DNA from: Butyrivibrio sp.
GTDB taxonomy: Bacteria > Bacillota > Clostridia > Lachnospirales > Lachnospiraceae
DNA length: 58,551 nt
Reading direction: 5' to 3'
Assembly (NCBI GenBank): GCA_016297265.1
Contig: JAEDHB010000008.1
Location: forward strand, 1-58,551
A model generated the notes under the pieces. That model searched no databases, was not told the DNA's origin, and saw only the letters and a program-made list of their open reading frames with translations. Positions 1 through 8,568 of this stretch are shown one piece after another; positions within the stretch are counted from its first letter, which is position 1; each line of letters begins with the position of its first letter. The position numbers and the translations under genes are program-made.

Positions 1-1124
1 GTAAGACCCTGCTCCATAGCGATTGGGTGGATGAGTTCGATTGTCATCTCTACGTTATCACCAGGCATGCACATCTCTGTTCCTGCTGGAAGGTTACATA
101 CACCTGTAACGTCTGTTGTTCTGAAGTAGAACTGTGGACGATAATTGTTGAAGAATGGAGTATGACGTCCACCTTCATCTTTTGTTAATACGTAAACCTG
201 AGCTGTAAATTTCTTATGGCAAGTTACAGTACCTGGTTTAGCAAGAACCTGACCACGAACGATCTGGTCTCTGTTGATACCACGGAGAAGTGCACCGATG
301 TTATCACCAGCCATAGCTTCATCGAGCTGTTTTCTGAACATTTCGATACCGGTTACAACTGTCTTCTGCTTATCTTCTTTAACACCAACGATTTCAAGTT
401 CCTCGTTAAGGTGAAGTGTTCCTCTTTCAACTCTACCTGTAGCAACTGTACCACGACCTGTAATTGTGAATACATCTTCTACTGGCATAAGGAATGGCTT
501 ATCTGTATCTCTTTCTGGATCTGGGATATACTCATCAACTGTAGCCATGAGTTCCATAATCTTGTCGCCCCATTCTCCGTTTGGATCTTCAAGAGCTTTA
601 AGAGCTGAACCTTTGATGATTGGGCAATCTGTGAATCCATACTCTTCAAGCTGCTCTGTAACTTCCATCTCAACGAGCTCGATAAGTTCATCATCATCAA
701 CCATATCACATTTGTTAAGGAATACTACGATATATGGTACACCTACCTGACGAGCAAGAAGGATGTGCTCCTTTGTCTGAGCCATAACACCATCAGTAGC
801 AGCAACAACAAGGATAGCACCATCCATCTGAGCAGCACCTGTGATCATGTTCTTAACGTAGTCAGCATGACCTGGGCAGTCAACGTGTGCATAGTGTCTG
901 TTCTCTGTCTGATACTCAACGTGAGCTGTAGAAATTGTGATACCTCTTTCTCTCTCTTCTGGAGCCTTATCGATGTTCTCGAAATCTACTTTCTCGTTAC
1001 CGGATACTCTCTCAGCCAATACTCTTGTGATAGCTGCTGTTAATGTTGTTTTACCATGATCTACGTGACCGATGGTACCAATATTACAATGTGCTTTGTT
1101 TCTTTCAAATTTAGCCTTAGCCAT
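1..1124 (-). CDS. tuf: Elongation factor Tu (partial, C-terminal end outside window)
   Basis: EF-Tu is the GTPase that carries aminoacyl-tRNA to the ribosome. The reading frame starts at an ATG at 1122-1124, after an AAGGAGGATT Shine-Dalgarno at 1131-1140, and stays open to the window edge. About 374 residues are present, and roughly 20 C-terminal residues are missing compared with the usual ~397. The G-domain motifs GHVDHGKT, DCPGHADYVKNM and NKCDM can be read, and the C-terminal barrel reaches HPIAMEQGL. The gene follows fusA in the classic str order but also has its own promoter in the fusA-tuf gap. Identification is secure. Confidence 0.98.
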   Translation of the reverse strand, partial: MAKAKFERNKAHCNIGTIGHVDHGKTTLTAAITRVLAERVSGNEKVDFENIDKAPEERERGITISTAHVEYQTENRHYAHVDCPGHADYVKNMITGAAQMDGAILVVAATDGVMAQTKEHILLARQVGVPYIVVFLNKCDMVDDDELIELVEMEVTEQLEEYGFTDCPIIKGSALKALEDPNGEWGDKIMELMATVDEYIPDPERDTDKPFLMPVEDVFTITGRGTVATGRVERGTLHLNEELEIVGVKEDKQKTVVTGIEMFRKQLDEAMAGDNIGALLRGINRDQIVRGQVLAKPGTVTCHKKFTAQVYVLTKDEGGRHTPFFNNYRPQFYFRTTDVTGVCNLPAGTEMCMPGDNVEMTIELIHPIAMEQGL

Positions 1125-1179
1125 TTTTATAATCCTCCTTAAATAATCCCTATGCGGGCATAGTTTAATAGCTTTCTCT

Positions 1180-1208
1180 ATTATATTTCATTCGCGAAAT
1201 ATTTTCAA
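1180..1208 (-). promoter_or_regulatory. Sigma-A-type promoter for tuf
   Basis: On the minus strand TTGAAA (1208-1203) and TATAAT (1185-1180) are 17 nt apart, in the gap between the fusA stop and tuf. It would let tuf be transcribed separately from the rpsL-rpsG-fusA operon, in line with the high EF-Tu demand. A short TATGC/GCATA inverted repeat lies in the leader (1151-1162). Confidence 0.75.
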
Positions 1209-1212
1209 CAAT

Positions 1213-3330
1213 TTATTTTGCTCTGCTTGCAATAATTTTGTCCTGAACATTCTTTGGAACCTGCTCATACTTCTCGAAGAACATAGAATAGTTACCACGT
1301 CCCTGAGTAGAAGAACGAAGTTCTGTTGAATAACCGAACATTTCAGCAAGTGGAACTAATGCACGAACAATCTTACCACCACCGATATCGTCCATACCCT
1401 GAACCATACCACGTTTAGCGTTAAGTGATCCGATTACATCGCCCATGTATTCCTCAGGCATTGTTACCTCAACCTTCATAATAGGCTCTAACAATACAGG
1501 TGCTGCTTTCTGCATAGCATCCTTAAATGCCATAGATCCGGCAATATGGAATGCCATTTCTGATGAATCGACTTCATGGTATGAACCGTCGTATACATTA
1601 GCATATACACCGAGTACAGGGAATCCTGCAAGGATACCGGCTTTTGTAGCTTCCTCGATACCTTCTCCAACTGATGGGATGTATTCCTTAGGAATAGCAC
1701 CACCAACTACTGTTGATTCAAACTTGAATGTTTCTTCACCATTTGGATCCATTGGTTCAAATTTAACTTTACAATGTCCGTACTGTCCACGACCACCTGA
1801 CTGTTTTGCATATTTGCTATCAACATCAACAGGTTTTGTGATTGTCTCTTTGTAAGCAACCTGTGGAGCACCAACATTTGCTTCAACTTTGAACTCACGA
1901 AGAAGTCTGTCAACGATAACTTCAAGATGAAGCTCACCCATGCCGGCAATGATTGTCTGGCCTGTTTCTGTATCTGTATGTGCCTTAAATGTAGGATCTT
2001 CTTCAGCAAGCTTAGCCAAAGCCTCACCCATTTTACCCTGAGCATCTTTTGTCTTAGGCTCAATAGCAAGCTCAATAACAGGCTCTGGGAATTCCATAGA
2101 CTCAAGAATTACAGGATGCTGCTCATCACAGATTGTATCACCGGTACCGGTTACTTTGAAACCAACTGCTGCTGCAATATCACCTGAGTATACTTTATCA
2201 ATTTCTGTACGTGCGTTAGCATGCATCTGAACGATACGTCCTACACGTTCTTTTTTCTCTTTTGTTGCATTATAGACATATGAACCTGAGTTGCATGTTC
2301 CTGAGTAAACTCTGAAGAATGCTAACTTACCAACAAATGGGTCAGTCATAATCTTAAATGCTAAAGCAGAGAATGGCTCGTCATCTGAAGAATGACGAAC
2401 AATTGGGTTACCCTCCATATCAACACCTGTGATATCAGGGATATCTGTTGGTGCAGGCATGTACTCAATAACACCGTCAAGCATCTTCTGAACACCTTTG
2501 TTCTTGTAAGCTGAACCACAGAATACAGGAACTGCTTCACAAGCGATTGTTGCTTTACGAAGTACTGCTTTCAATTCCTCTACAGATGGCTCCTCACCTT
2601 CAAGATACATCATCATTAAGTCATCATCTAACTCGCAGATTTTCTCAACAAGGTTGTCATGCCATTCGTTAGCAAGGTCTGATAAATCATCAGGGATTGA
2701 AGTGATTTCGATATCTTCACCCTTGTCATCTTTGTAATAGTATGCTTCCATCTCAAACAAATCAACTAAACCGATGAAAGAATCTTCCTGTCCGATTGGA
2801 ATCTGTACAGGAATAGCGTTCTTTCCGAGACGATCAATGATTGTCTGTACTGAATAGAAGAAATCTGCACCCATTTTGTCCATCTTGTTGATGAATGCCA
2901 TTCTAGGTACATTGTAAGTGTCAGCCTGACGCCATACATTTTCTGACTGTGGCTCAACACCTGCCTTAGCATCAAACACACCTACAGCACCATCCAATAC
3001 ACGAAGAGAACGCTCAACTTCAACTGTGAAGTCAACGTGTCCCGGAGTATCAATGATGTTGATACGATGCTCTAATGCGCCTGGCTTTTTCTTATGATGA
3101 TCCTCTAATGTCCAGTGGCAGGTAGTTGCAGCAGATGTAATTGTAATACCTCTCTCCTGCTCCTGTTCCATCCAGTCCATGGTAGCTGTACCGTCATGAG
3201 TATCACCAATCTTATAGTTAACACCAGTATAATAAAGGATACGCTCTGTCAATGTGGTTTTACCTGCATCGATGTGAGCCATAATACCAATATTTCTGGT
3301 TCTCTCTAATGGATATTCTCTTCCAGCCAA
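1213..3330 (-). CDS. fusA: Elongation factor G
   Basis: EF-G is the GTPase that drives ribosomal translocation and, with RRF, ribosome recycling. It has 705 residues, normal for the family. The G1 motif AHIDAGKTT is at about residues 18-26, DTPGHVDF at 94-101 and NKMD at 148-151, followed by domains II-V. It starts with MAGREYPLERTRNIGI and has a clear AGGAGG site upstream. It lies between rpsG and tuf in the str operon order. A short stretch before DTPGHVDF (about residues 72-88) is longer than in E. coli EF-G. The G motifs and full length point to the canonical EF-G and not to a ribosome-protection paralogue. Confidence 0.98.
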   Translation of the reverse strand: MAGREYPLERTRNIGIMAHIDAGKTTLTERILYYTGVNYKIGDTHDGTATMDWMEQEQERGITITSAATTCHWTLEDHHKKKPGALEHRINIIDTPGHVDFTVEVERSLRVLDGAVGVFDAKAGVEPQSENVWRQADTYNVPRMAFINKMDKMGADFFYSVQTIIDRLGKNAIPVQIPIGQEDSFIGLVDLFEMEAYYYKDDKGEDIEITSIPDDLSDLANEWHDNLVEKICELDDDLMMMYLEGEEPSVEELKAVLRKATIACEAVPVFCGSAYKNKGVQKMLDGVIEYMPAPTDIPDITGVDMEGNPIVRHSSDDEPFSALAFKIMTDPFVGKLAFFRVYSGTCNSGSYVYNATKEKKERVGRIVQMHANARTEIDKVYSGDIAAAVGFKVTGTGDTICDEQHPVILESMEFPEPVIELAIEPKTKDAQGKMGEALAKLAEEDPTFKAHTDTETGQTIIAGMGELHLEVIVDRLLREFKVEANVGAPQVAYKETITKPVDVDSKYAKQSGGRGQYGHCKVKFEPMDPNGEETFKFESTVVGGAIPKEYIPSVGEGIEEATKAGILAGFPVLGVYANVYDGSYHEVDSSEMAFHIAGSMAFKDAMQKAAPVLLEPIMKVEVTMPEEYMGDVIGSLNAKRGMVQGMDDIGGGKIVRALVPLAEMFGYSTELRSSTQGRGNYSMFFEKYEQVPKNVQDKIIASRAK

Positions 3331-3423
3331 GATTTTTTCCTCCTGATTAATAATGTCTAAACTGCCCTATCGTACACTTTTTGGTATAAAATAGTGACAA
3401 CAAAATTACGATTTGTTCTAATA

Positions 3424-3894
3424 TTAGAATCTGTAATGTGCAAAAGCTTTGTTTGCTTCTGCCATTTTGTGCATATCTTCTTTTCTCTTTACTGATGCGC
3501 CTGTATTGTTAGATGCATCGAGAATTTCATTAGCGAGTCTTTCTTCCATAGTCTTCTCGCCTCTTGCACGTGAGAATGTTGTTAACCAACGAAGGCCGAG
3601 AGCCTGTCTTCTGTCTGCTCTAACTTCGATAGGTACCTGATAAGTAGCTCCACCGATTCTTCTTGCTTTAACTTCAAGAACTGGCATAACATTGTTCATA
3701 GCTTCCTCGAATACTTCTAATGCTGGTTTTCCAGCTTTCTCTTCTACTCTTGTAAAAGCTCCGTATACAATCTTCTGAGCTGTACTCTTCTTACCATCCA
3801 ACATAATGTTGTTGATAAGCTTAGTAACAACCTTGCTATTGTACATAGGATCTGCTAAAACGTCTCTTTTCTGAGTATGTCCTTTACGTGGCAC
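3424..3894 (-). CDS. rpsG: 30S ribosomal protein S7
   Basis: S7 is a primary 16S rRNA-binding protein that nucleates assembly of the 30S head. The 156 residues match the family length. It begins MPRKGHTQKRDVLADP and carries the S7 signature region around KSTAQKIVYGAF and the basic RADRRQALGLRWL segment. It sits between rpsL and fusA, with a GGAGGG Shine-Dalgarno just upstream. The 93-base gap to fusA shows no convincing terminator, so cotranscription is likely. Confidence 0.98.
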   Translation of the reverse strand: MPRKGHTQKRDVLADPMYNSKVVTKLINNIMLDGKKSTAQKIVYGAFTRVEEKAGKPALEVFEEAMNNVMPVLEVKARRIGGATYQVPIEVRADRRQALGLRWLTTFSRARGEKTMEERLANEILDASNNTGASVKRKEDMHKMAEANKAFAHYRF

Positions 3895-4026
3895 GGTTCT
3901 TCCCTCCTTAATAAAATTAATTCATCGGTACTCACATGTGTCGAATGTGTTCGCGCTCGGTATATTATAACCTGCAACCATACAGGAAAATACTTACTCC
4001 GGCACTAACTGACTAAAATGCGAATA

Positions 4027-4446
4027 TTATTTTGCGTCTTTAGGTTTCTTTGCGCCGTATTTTGAACGCGCCTGTCTTCTCTTAGCTACGCCTGCAGTAT
4101 CAAGTGTACCTCTAACGATATGGTATCTTGTTCCTGGTAAGTCTTTTACTCTACCACCTCTTACGAGAACAACGCTATGCTCCTGAAGGTTGTGTCCTTC
4201 GCCTGGAATGTAGCTTGTTACTTCGATACCGTTAGAAAGACGAACTCTGGCAATTTTTCTAAGAGCTGAGTTAGGTTTTTTAGGTGTTTTTGTCTTAACA
4301 GCTGTACATACACCCCTCTTCTGTGGAGAAGCAGTATCATTTGTCTTCTTCTGAAGGGAGTTGTAGCTCTTTAAGAGAGCTGGTGCTGTAGACTTCTTAA
4401 CAGCAGTCTGTCTACCCTTTCTTACTAACTGGTTAAATGTAGGCAT
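4027..4446 (-). CDS. rpsL: 30S ribosomal protein S12
   Basis: S12 lies at the decoding centre of the 30S subunit. The start is placed at the ATG at 4444-4446 (MPTFNQLVRKGRQ), which follows an AGGAGGTG site and gives 139 residues. An in-frame upstream ATG at 4521 would add 25 non-conserved residues and has no ribosome-binding site. The TPKKPNSALRK motif contains Lys56 and the GGRVKDLPG loop contains Lys101, matching the two lysines whose change gives streptomycin resistance in E. coli (Lys43 and Lys88). Both are wild type here. First gene of the str operon. Confidence 0.97.
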   Translation of the reverse strand: MPTFNQLVRKGRQTAVKKSTAPALLKSYNSLQKKTNDTASPQKRGVCTAVKTKTPKKPNSALRKIARVRLSNGIEVTSYIPGEGHNLQEHSVVLVRGGRVKDLPGTRYHIVRGTLDTAGVAKRRQARSKYGAKKPKDAK

Positions 4447-4553
4447 TCTTTTTTCACCTCCTGTAAATATATTTCCTTGGTTGCGAATCTGAAAAATCTG
4501 ATTCTCAAAAATTGCGCACAAAAATAAGCCATGCTATAATGCACGCAAATAGT

Positions 4554-4583
4554 ATTATACAGTCGACATAAAGTGTTTGTCAA
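4554..4583 (-). promoter_or_regulatory. Sigma-A-type promoter for the rpsL-rpsG-fusA operon
   Basis: On the minus strand a perfect TTGACA (4583-4578) and a perfect TATAAT (4559-4554) are separated by 18 nt, about 110 bases upstream of the rpsL start. It lies just downstream of the rpoC terminator, so the str operon is likely its own transcription unit here. Confidence 0.88.
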
Positions 4584-4621
4584 TATTTTTTTGAATTAGG
4601 AAAAGTCCAACCATCAGCTTT

Positions 4622-4665
4622 ACCAAAAAATAAGCTCCGCCATTATTCTATGTCCGGAGCTTATT
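4622..4665 (-). terminator. Intrinsic terminator after rpoC
   Basis: An 11-bp inverted repeat (4629-4639 with 4655-4665, arms AATAAGCTCCG and CGGAGCTTATT) has a 15-nt loop. On the minus strand it is followed by a run of T residues (complement of the A-run at 4625-4630). It sits 32 bases past the rpoC stop codon and separates rpoBC from the str operon promoter. Confidence 0.9.
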
Positions 4666-4696
4666 CTCATATCAAATTTTGCATTGTAACAAAAGA

Positions 4697-7600
4697 CTAA
4701 TCAGCAATGCTTATCACATCATCATTAATCTCTTCTTCCAAGAGTTCATCATCGATAATATCAGTTTCCAATTCCGTCTCAGAATCAAGTATTACAGAGC
4801 GGTATCTCTTCATACCTGTTCCTGCCGGAATAAGCTTACCGATAAGAACATTTTCCTTAAGTCCGATAAGCGGATCCACCTTGCCATTGATAGCTGCTTC
4901 AGTAAGAACCTTTGTTGTCTCCTGGAAGGATGCTGCTGAAAGGAAGGAATTGGTAGCAAGGGCGGCCTTGGTAATACCAAGCATAATCTGCGTTCCCTCT
5001 GCCGGTTCCTTTCCGCTTTCAATCAACGCTTCATTGGTCTCATTGAAATCAAGTACATCCATTGTGATACCTGAAAGGAAATCAGAATCGCCAGGATTGT
5101 CAACACGAATCTTCTTAAGCATCTGTCTAACGATAACCTCGATGTGCTTATCGTTGATTTCAACGCCCTGAAGTCTATATACTCTTTGAACTTCTCTAAG
5201 CATATAATCCTGAGCAGCTCTTACGCCTTTAATCTTAAGAATATCATGTGGATTTACGCTACCTTCGGTGAGTTCGTCACCGGCTTCAAGGGTAACACCA
5301 TCCATGATTTTGATTCTCGAACCATAAGGTATGAGATAGTTCTTTGTCGTTCCATCCTCTGCTGTAATAATGATTTCGCGTTTCTTCTTATTATCAACAA
5401 TCTTAGCAACACCACCAAATTCAGCAATAATTGCAAGTCCCTTTGGCTTTCTTGCTTCGAAAAGTTCCTCAACTCTAGGAAGACCCTGTGTAATATCATC
5501 ACCGGCTACACCACCTGCGTGGAATGTACGCATGGTAAGCTGTGTACCAGGCTCACCGATTGACTGAGCTGCAATAATACCTACAGCTTCACCAACCTGT
5601 ACCTGCTGACCCGTTGCCATGTTTGAACCATAGCATTTTGCACACACGCCAAGATGACATTTACATGTAAGAATTGTTCTAATCTTGATTGAAGCATCCC
5701 TACGGATTTCGCCATCCACTGTAATTGGTTTGCCATCAGCTGCAATACCGTATTTGATAATATTCTCTGCTCTCTTAGGAGTAACGATATGGTTTCTCTT
5801 AACGATTACTTCGCCGTTTGCATCACAAATTGTCTCGGCAACATAACGTCCCGTAATTCTATCCTTTAGGCTTTCAATCTCTTCCTTGCCATCCATAAAT
5901 GCACTGACAACCATACCTGGAATTTCTTTTCCTGCTTTGATTGCTTTTTCTGAACAATCCATTTCGCGTATAATCAATTCCTGAGATACATCTACAAGAC
6001 GTCTTGTAAGGTATCCTGAATCGGCTGTTCTTAACGCAGTATCTGAAAGACCTTTACGTGCACCATGTGCAGAAATGAAGTATTCGAGTACGTCAAGACC
6101 TTCACGGAAGTTGGACTTGATAGGAAGCTCGATTGTACGACCTGATGTATCTGCCATAAGTCCACGCATGCCTGCCAGCTGTTTAATCTGCTGATTAGAA
6201 CCACGGGCACCTGAGTCAGCCATCATAAAGATGTTGTTGTACTTATCAAGACCTCCGATAAGGGCATCTGTGAGTTCCTTATCTGTCTTTGTCCATGTCT
6301 CTACAACTTCTTTGTATCTTTCCTCGTCTGTGATAAATCCACGACGGAAATTCTTTGTAATCATTTCAACTTTTGTCTCGGCCTGAGCAAGCATATCCTT
6401 CTTAGCTGCCGGTACTGTCATTTCGGAAATAGAAACTGTCATGGCTGCTCTTGTTGAATATTTGTAACCCATAGCCTTAATTGCATCAAGTACTTCTGCA
6501 GTAGTTGTTGCGCCATGTGTATTGATTACTTTTTCAAGTATCTTCTTAAGCATTTTCTTTCCTACATGGAAATCAACTTCATAAGCCAATACGTTCTCAT
6601 TGTTAGTTCTGTCAACAAAACCAAGATCCTGTGGAATAATCTCGTTGAAAATTACTCTACCCAGTGTTGTCTTAACATTTTTGCTGATTACTGTTCCGTC
6701 ATCAAGAGTTTTCTCTCTGTGAACAAATATTGTCTGATGAAGAGTAATCTGCTTGTTCTCATATGCAAGAAGTGCCTGATTTTCACTTGAGAAATGATGT
6801 CCGACAAGGTCTCTTGCAGTTGTTATGATATGGCGATTACCATCTTCAACATCCTCGAAGTGGATGTAACTGTCCATTGTCATTTCAGGCTGGGCATTCT
6901 TTGAAGATGCTTTCTTAGCAGCCTTTTCAATGTCAGCAATAATATCATCTATCTTTGTATATACAGTATCTGATACCGGCACTGCTTCTTCTTTTCCGGA
7001 ATAATCGGCCAGTTTTTCCATTGTAAGATAGTAAATTCCAAGTACCATATCCTGTGAAGGAACGGCAACAGGACCACCATCAGATGGTTTTAAGAGGTTG
7101 TTTGGCGAGAGGAGAAGGAATCTACACTCTGCCTGTGCCTCAACTGAAAGCGGAAGATGCACAGCCATCTGGTCACCATCGAAATCGGCGTTGAATGCTG
7201 TACATACCAATGGATGAAGCTTAATGGCCTTTCCTTCAACAAGGATTGGCTCAAAAGCCTGAATACCAAGTCTGTGAAGTGTAGGAGCACGGTTAAGCAT
7301 TACCGGGTGCTCTTTGATTACATCTTCAAGCACATCCCATACCTCTGTCTGAAGTCTCTCTACCATCTTCTTAGCACTCTTAATATTGTGAGCAGTACCA
7401 TTTGCAACTAATTCTTTCATTACGAATGGTTTGAAAAGTTCAATTGCCATCTCTTTTGGAAGACCGCACTGGTAAATCTTAAGTTCCGGTCCGACAACGA
7501 TAACTGAACGTCCTGAATAGTCAACACGCTTACCAAGAAGATTCTGACGGAAACGTCCCTGCTTTCCTTTCAACATATCTGAAAGTGATTTGAGGGCTCT

Positions 7601-8554
7601 GTTTCCGGGACCTGTAACAGGTCTGCCCCTTCTACCGTTATCAATAAGTGCATCAACCGCTTCCTGAAGCATTCTCTTCTCATTGCGAACGATAATCTCA
7701 GGGGCGCCAAGCTCCATAAGTCTGGCAAGACGGTTATTTCTGTTGATTATTCTTCTGTAAAGGTCATTAAGATCCGATGTCGCAAATCTGCCACCGTCAA
7801 GCTGAACCATAGGACGCAAATCAGGTGGAATTACAGGAACAACATCAAGAATCATCCACTCAGGCTTATTTCCTGATTCTCTGAATGCCTCAACAACTTC
7901 GAGTCTCTTGATAATTCTTGCTTTTTTCTGTCCGGAAGCATCAACAAGCTCTGCTTTGAGTTCTTCCGAATCCTTATCAAGATCGATATTCTGAAGGAGT
8001 TCCTTGATTGACTCAGCACCCATACCGGCTCTGAATCTGTTACCCCATTTTTCTGTTGCATCAAAGTACTCTTTCTCAGAAAGTACCTGTTTTACACTAA
8101 GATCTGTATCTCCTGCATCAAGTACGATATAAGACGCAAAATAAAGAACTTTTTCAAGTGTTCTTGGTGAAATATCAAGAATGAGTCCCATTCTGCTAGG
8201 GATTCCCTTGAAATACCAAATATGTGATACCGGTGCTGCCAACTGAATATGACCCATACGTTCTCTACGTACGCTGGCCTTAGTAACTTCAACACCACAT
8301 CTGTCACATACTACACCTTTGTATCTGACTTTTTTGTATTTTCCGCAATGACATTCCCAGTCCTTGCTTGGTCCGAAAATTTTCTCGCAAAACAAACCGT
8401 CTCTTTCCGGTTTAAGTGTTCTGTAGTTGATTGTCTCAGGTTTCAATACTTCGCCATGTGACCATCCAAGTATTTTTTCAGGAGAGGCAAGACCTATTTT
8501 GATTGAATCGAATGTTATTGGCTGATATGTTTCATTATTGTTAATCTCAGGCAT
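4697..8554 (-). CDS. rpoC: DNA-directed RNA polymerase subunit beta-prime
   Basis: The largest RNA polymerase subunit, holding the catalytic Mg2+ site. It has 1285 residues. The N-terminal zinc-binding cysteines are at 68, 70, 83 and 86 (CHCG...CDRCG), the clamp and rudder regions follow, and the absolutely conserved NADFDGDQM holds the three catalytic aspartates. The trigger loop and bridge helix regions (QPIGEPGTQLTMRTFH-like) are intact. The C-terminal tail is acidic. It starts 14 bases after the rpoB stop with a GAAGGGAG site, so rpoB and rpoC are cotranscribed and probably translationally linked. Confidence 0.98.
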   Translation of the reverse strand: MPEINNNETYQPITFDSIKIGLASPEKILGWSHGEVLKPETINYRTLKPERDGLFCEKIFGPSKDWECHCGKYKKVRYKGVVCDRCGVEVTKASVRRERMGHIQLAAPVSHIWYFKGIPSRMGLILDISPRTLEKVLYFASYIVLDAGDTDLSVKQVLSEKEYFDATEKWGNRFRAGMGAESIKELLQNIDLDKDSEELKAELVDASGQKKARIIKRLEVVEAFRESGNKPEWMILDVVPVIPPDLRPMVQLDGGRFATSDLNDLYRRIINRNNRLARLMELGAPEIIVRNEKRMLQEAVDALIDNGRRGRPVTGPGNRALKSLSDMLKGKQGRFRQNLLGKRVDYSGRSVIVVGPELKIYQCGLPKEMAIELFKPFVMKELVANGTAHNIKSAKKMVERLQTEVWDVLEDVIKEHPVMLNRAPTLHRLGIQAFEPILVEGKAIKLHPLVCTAFNADFDGDQMAVHLPLSVEAQAECRFLLLSPNNLLKPSDGGPVAVPSQDMVLGIYYLTMEKLADYSGKEEAVPVSDTVYTKIDDIIADIEKAAKKASSKNAQPEMTMDSYIHFEDVEDGNRHIITTARDLVGHHFSSENQALLAYENKQITLHQTIFVHREKTLDDGTVISKNVKTTLGRVIFNEIIPQDLGFVDRTNNENVLAYEVDFHVGKKMLKKILEKVINTHGATTTAEVLDAIKAMGYKYSTRAAMTVSISEMTVPAAKKDMLAQAETKVEMITKNFRRGFITDEERYKEVVETWTKTDKELTDALIGGLDKYNNIFMMADSGARGSNQQIKQLAGMRGLMADTSGRTIELPIKSNFREGLDVLEYFISAHGARKGLSDTALRTADSGYLTRRLVDVSQELIIREMDCSEKAIKAGKEIPGMVVSAFMDGKEEIESLKDRITGRYVAETICDANGEVIVKRNHIVTPKRAENIIKYGIAADGKPITVDGEIRRDASIKIRTILTCKCHLGVCAKCYGSNMATGQQVQVGEAVGIIAAQSIGEPGTQLTMRTFHAGGVAGDDITQGLPRVEELFEARKPKGLAIIAEFGGVAKIVDNKKKREIIITAEDGTTKNYLIPYGSRIKIMDGVTLEAGDELTEGSVNPHDILKIKGVRAAQDYMLREVQRVYRLQGVEINDKHIEVIVRQMLKKIRVDNPGDSDFLSGITMDVLDFNETNEALIESGKEPAEGTQIMLGITKAALATNSFLSAASFQETTKVLTEAAINGKVDPLIGLKENVLIGKLIPAGTGMKRYRSVILDSETELETDIIDDELLEEEINDDVISIAD

Positions 8555-8568
8555 CTCAGTACTCCCTT

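Noticed and set aside
466..1043. Plus-strand ORFs opposite tuf
   Set aside because: The minus-strand frame encodes EF-Tu without interruption, so these are antisense shadows.
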